A program made the translations under genes and the position numbers. From Pseudomonas rhizophila (GTDB lineage: Bacteria; Pseudomonadota; Gammaproteobacteria; Pseudomonadales; Pseudomonadaceae): a DNA stretch of 64,000 bases. Position 1 is the first letter of the stretch. Every line of letters begins with the position of its first letter. The stretch is taken from positions 4,905,426 to 4,969,425 of the forward strand of contig NZ_CP024081.1 in the NCBI RefSeq assembly GCF_003033885.1, read 5' to 3'. The notes under the pieces are model-generated. The model had not been told where the DNA came from and made no database searches. It worked only from the letters and a program-made list of their open reading frames with translations. This document shows positions 61,877 through 64,000 of this stretch, piece by piece.

Positions 61877-62902
61877 TCATGGATTTGCCAACGGCAACCT
61901 CACCACGAACTCGCTCCCCTTGCCATCCCCCTCACTCTTGCCGACCACTGTGCCACCGTGGCTTTCGACCAACTCGCGCACCACCGTCAAACCAATGCCC
62001 AGGCCAACGCCGTTGAAGCCGATGGCGTGAACATCCTGCACAAAGGGTTCAAAAATAAACGGCAGCGCCTTGGCCGAAATACCTATGCCGGTATCACGGA
62101 TGCTGACCTGCAAGACACTCCCTTCGACGATAACCGACAATTCGACGGTGCCGCCCACAGGGGTGTATTTGACCGAATTACCCAGCAGGTTGCCGAGAAT
62201 CTGAGCAAGCCGTACCGGATCGCCGTACACCAGCAGGGCACACTCGGGCAGTGTGGTGCTGAACAGCAAATTGCCGCTGACCATGGCCGGTTTACAGATA
62301 TCGATGGCCTCGCGAACGATCTGCACCATATCGACAATCTGGCAATCGAGGCGAAACTTGCCGGTGCTGACGCGGGAGACATCGAGCAAGTCCTCCACTA
62401 ATCGAGACATGTGCCGGACCTGACCTTCGATCAGCTTCTGCATGCGTGGCAACTCCTCACTGGGCACCCGCACCAGTCGGCCGGCAATCATGCTGATGGG
62501 CGTCAGCGGATGACGCAGTTCGTGGGCAACCAAAGCGAGAACGCTACGCTGGCGCTCCAGCGCCCGTTCGGCCGCGTCTTGCAGATGCTGCGCGCTAAGG
62601 GCGGCAATGACCAATTGCTCATTGGCCTCGCGCATCTGCCGATACAGTTGTTGTTCTGCCTGCGTGGAAGGTGGCTTTTCAGCCTCGGACTGGGCCGACA
62701 GGATCGCCAGGACCAGTTGCTGATTGGCCTCGATCAGTTGCTCGACATGTTGCTTGTCGGCAAGTTGGGTGTTGGCGTCGTTCAGCTCCTTGCGCAGCGC
62801 GGCCAGCACCGCACGCGCCTCGACAGTTTTCTGGCCGAGCAGGAACAGCTCGCGAGCGGCCATCGCCTTCGCCTGCTCATTCCCGCCATTGGCCTCATTC
62901 AT
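61877..62902 (-). CDS. Soluble sensor histidine kinase
   Basis: 341 residues, no membrane segment. Residues 1-115 are a coiled coil containing two copies of an EAN(Q/E)QLV(L/I)A(I/A)LSAQ motif (58-71 and 92-105). HisKA follows with the phosphoacceptor His127 in VAHELRHPLTPISM, then HATPase_c with ILGNLLGNSVKYTP (N box), IRDTGIGISAKALPFIFEPFVQ (G1/F) and GVGLGIGLTVVRELVESHGGTV (G2). There is no receiver domain. It starts 9 bases after the stop of a KaiC-like gene, so the pair is an operon and the ATPase may set its activity. Confidence 0.92.
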   Translation of the reverse strand: MNEANGGNEQAKAMAARELFLLGQKTVEARAVLAALRKELNDANTQLADKQHVEQLIEANQQLVLAILSAQSEAEKPPSTQAEQQLYRQMREANEQLVIAALSAQHLQDAAERALERQRSVLALVAHELRHPLTPISMIAGRLVRVPSEELPRMQKLIEGQVRHMSRLVEDLLDVSRVSTGKFRLDCQIVDMVQIVREAIDICKPAMVSGNLLFSTTLPECALLVYGDPVRLAQILGNLLGNSVKYTPVGGTVELSVIVEGSVLQVSIRDTGIGISAKALPFIFEPFVQDVHAIGFNGVGLGIGLTVVRELVESHGGTVVGKSEGDGKGSEFVVRLPLANP

Positions 62903-62911
62903 GATGATGCC

Positions 62912-64000
62912 TCATCCAGTACCTTTGCCAGACAGCTGCCGGGTAGGCCGGCCTCCGAGCAAACCTTCCTGATCCGGCAACATGTCACCGATCTGCAAAC
63001 CGCTATCGTCAATGCTGTAAAGGCGTAACTCATCGGAGTGAGCGCTGGCCCGCACCTTGACCACGGCCATGATGCGCAATAAACGGCTTTGCACTTCAAT
63101 GTAGCGCTGAACGATGATTGCATCGGTGAGAAAAGCCGTGCCGTAAGGACTGAAACGCAGATCCGTGTAGCGATCCTCCAACTCCGAGGTCAGCAATACA
63201 CTGACACCGGCGCTGGTCAACGCGGTGACCATGCGCGACAGCGACTCGCGAAAGTCTTCGCGAAAGGTCGGCGCCAGGGCCAGTTCGAACCCCGACAGCG
63301 AGTCAATCACCACCCGTGTGGCGTTCAGGCGAGCAATCTCGCTCAACAGCAACTGCACGATCTCGTCGATGGACAGATCTGGAGCACGGCTATCCACCAG
63401 CCCGACTTTGCCGCTTTTAATCAAGTTTGAGAGGGTGGCGTTCTGGGAGTGATTCGGGCGCTGCTCGAACACGGCGATCACGCCGTTTTCACCGTTTCGC
63501 GCGCCTTCAGCGAGAAACGATGCCGCGAGAATGCTTTTTCCAGAACCCGACGGGCCAGCAACCAACAGGGAGTAACCGCGCGGCAGGCCACCGCCGAGCA
63601 TTTCGTCGAGCTGTGGCACACCCATTCCCAAGCGTTTGATGGGGAACTCCAGCGGGGCTTCGACCGGATTGTAGGGCGCAGGGGCAAATACCTTGATTCC
63701 CGATGGGGCGATACGGAAAGTGTGCAGACCCGGCAGCGTTGGCTGGCCACGCATCTTCATGATTTCCATCTTGCGCACCATGGAATTGCGCTGAACGCTC
63801 TGGCGCAGCCAGATCAGTCCGTCGGCCACGGTGAAAATCGGGTTGGTATCGGTTTCGGTAAAGTACTCACCAATCAGGAAAGTCGTGGCCTGCCAAGTGG
63901 TCATCAACATGCCCAGTTGCTGGACGAACTGCGGCAAGTTGTTATTCGGGTTGTCCTGGGTCTGGCTGGCCAGCACCACCGAGCGGAACGAGTCAACGAA
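62912..64000 (-). CDS. KaiC-like tandem RecA-fold ATPase (5' end outside window)
   Basis: The frame is open to the window edge, so the N-terminus is missing. The visible part begins with FVDSFRSV, the Walker B region of a first KaiC domain (CI), and continues into a complete second domain (CII) with PRGYSLLVAGPSGSGKSILAASFL (Walker A), two Glu-type residues after it (EQRPN) and TRVVIDSLSGFELA (Walker B). The C-terminus ends RQLSGKGTG. This is the KaiC/circadian-clock-like ATPase family outside cyanobacteria. No kaiB is visible. It is followed immediately by a histidine kinase gene, the expected output partner. Confidence 0.88.
   Translation of the reverse strand, partial: FVDSFRSVVLASQTQDNPNNNLPQFVQQLGMLMTTWQATTFLIGEYFTETDTNPIFTVADGLIWLRQSVQRNSMVRKMEIMKMRGQPTLPGLHTFRIAPSGIKVFAPAPYNPVEAPLEFPIKRLGMGVPQLDEMLGGGLPRGYSLLVAGPSGSGKSILAASFLAEGARNGENGVIAVFEQRPNHSQNATLSNLIKSGKVGLVDSRAPDLSIDEIVQLLLSEIARLNATRVVIDSLSGFELALAPTFREDFRESLSRMVTALTSAGVSVLLTSELEDRYTDLRFSPYGTAFLTDAIIVQRYIEVQSRLLRIMAVVKVRASAHSDELRLYSIDDSGLQIGDMLPDQEGLLGGRPTRQLSGKGTG

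Overview
The window looks like chromosomal DNA of a Pseudomonas of the fluorescens group. The evidence is a GC-rich codon pattern, dense Pseudomonas-type REP palindromes (core gggagcgagc-N-gctcgcgat and gtggcgaggg-agcttgctcc types) between gene ends, and a gene order familiar from Pseudomonas: mqo / PA4642-type gene / sulP / hpt / upp / uraA / hemH / phr / pagL / murI / moeB / prmC / prfA / hemA / TPR lipoprotein / lolB / ispE / tRNA-Gln / prs / rplY / pth / ychF. No prophage, insertion sequence, CRISPR array or rRNA was seen.

Region 1 (1-8400): a tandem array of about 135-bp REP units (1-725), a small secreted protein, a PH-domain protein, a TRAP dicarboxylate transporter (dctP-dctQ-dctM) followed by a second, diverged copy of dctP, and a PhoD-like phosphohydrolase. 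Region 2 (8400-17300), all on the minus strand: ogt, a MalT/LuxR-type large regulator, a DUF1329-DUF1302 envelope pair and a long-chain acyl-CoA ligase. Three unexplained repeat or palindrome motifs lie in the promoter regions here. Region 3 (17500-30800): a glycosyltransferase/acetyltransferase pair, a LysE exporter, a D-2-hydroxyacid dehydrogenase, rsmC, a GDT1-family manganese exporter behind a yybP-ykoY riboswitch, an M48 lipoprotein protease, a chemoreceptor, an HMCES/YedK protein, small zinc-ribbon and DUF2007 proteins, an acyltransferase and several small proteins.

Region 4 (30750-41300): mqo with an unusually long leader (possible sRNA/attenuator), purine and pyrimidine salvage (hpt, upp, uraA), a SulP permease and hemH. 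Region 5 (41300-46000) is the most interesting part. It holds a light-response locus: a FAD oxidoreductase, then a tightly coupled rudS-(MerR class II LitR/PplR)-phrB operon. A perfect TGTACA-N12-TGTACA box sits just downstream of a near-consensus sigma70 promoter, and a one-mismatch copy lies before the oxidoreductase. This would combine DNA photorepair with removal of the near-UV-sensitive tRNA base 4-thiouridine. Region 6 (46000-59900): an SDR, a YkgJ-type protein, pagL, and the housekeeping block murI-moeB-prmC-prfA-hemA (minus), diverging from TPR-lolB-ispE-tRNA-Gln-prs-rplY-pth-ychF (plus). Region 7 (59900-64000): a TerC/CBS membrane protein and a two-gene operon of a soluble histidine kinase and a KaiC-like ATPase that runs off the window end.
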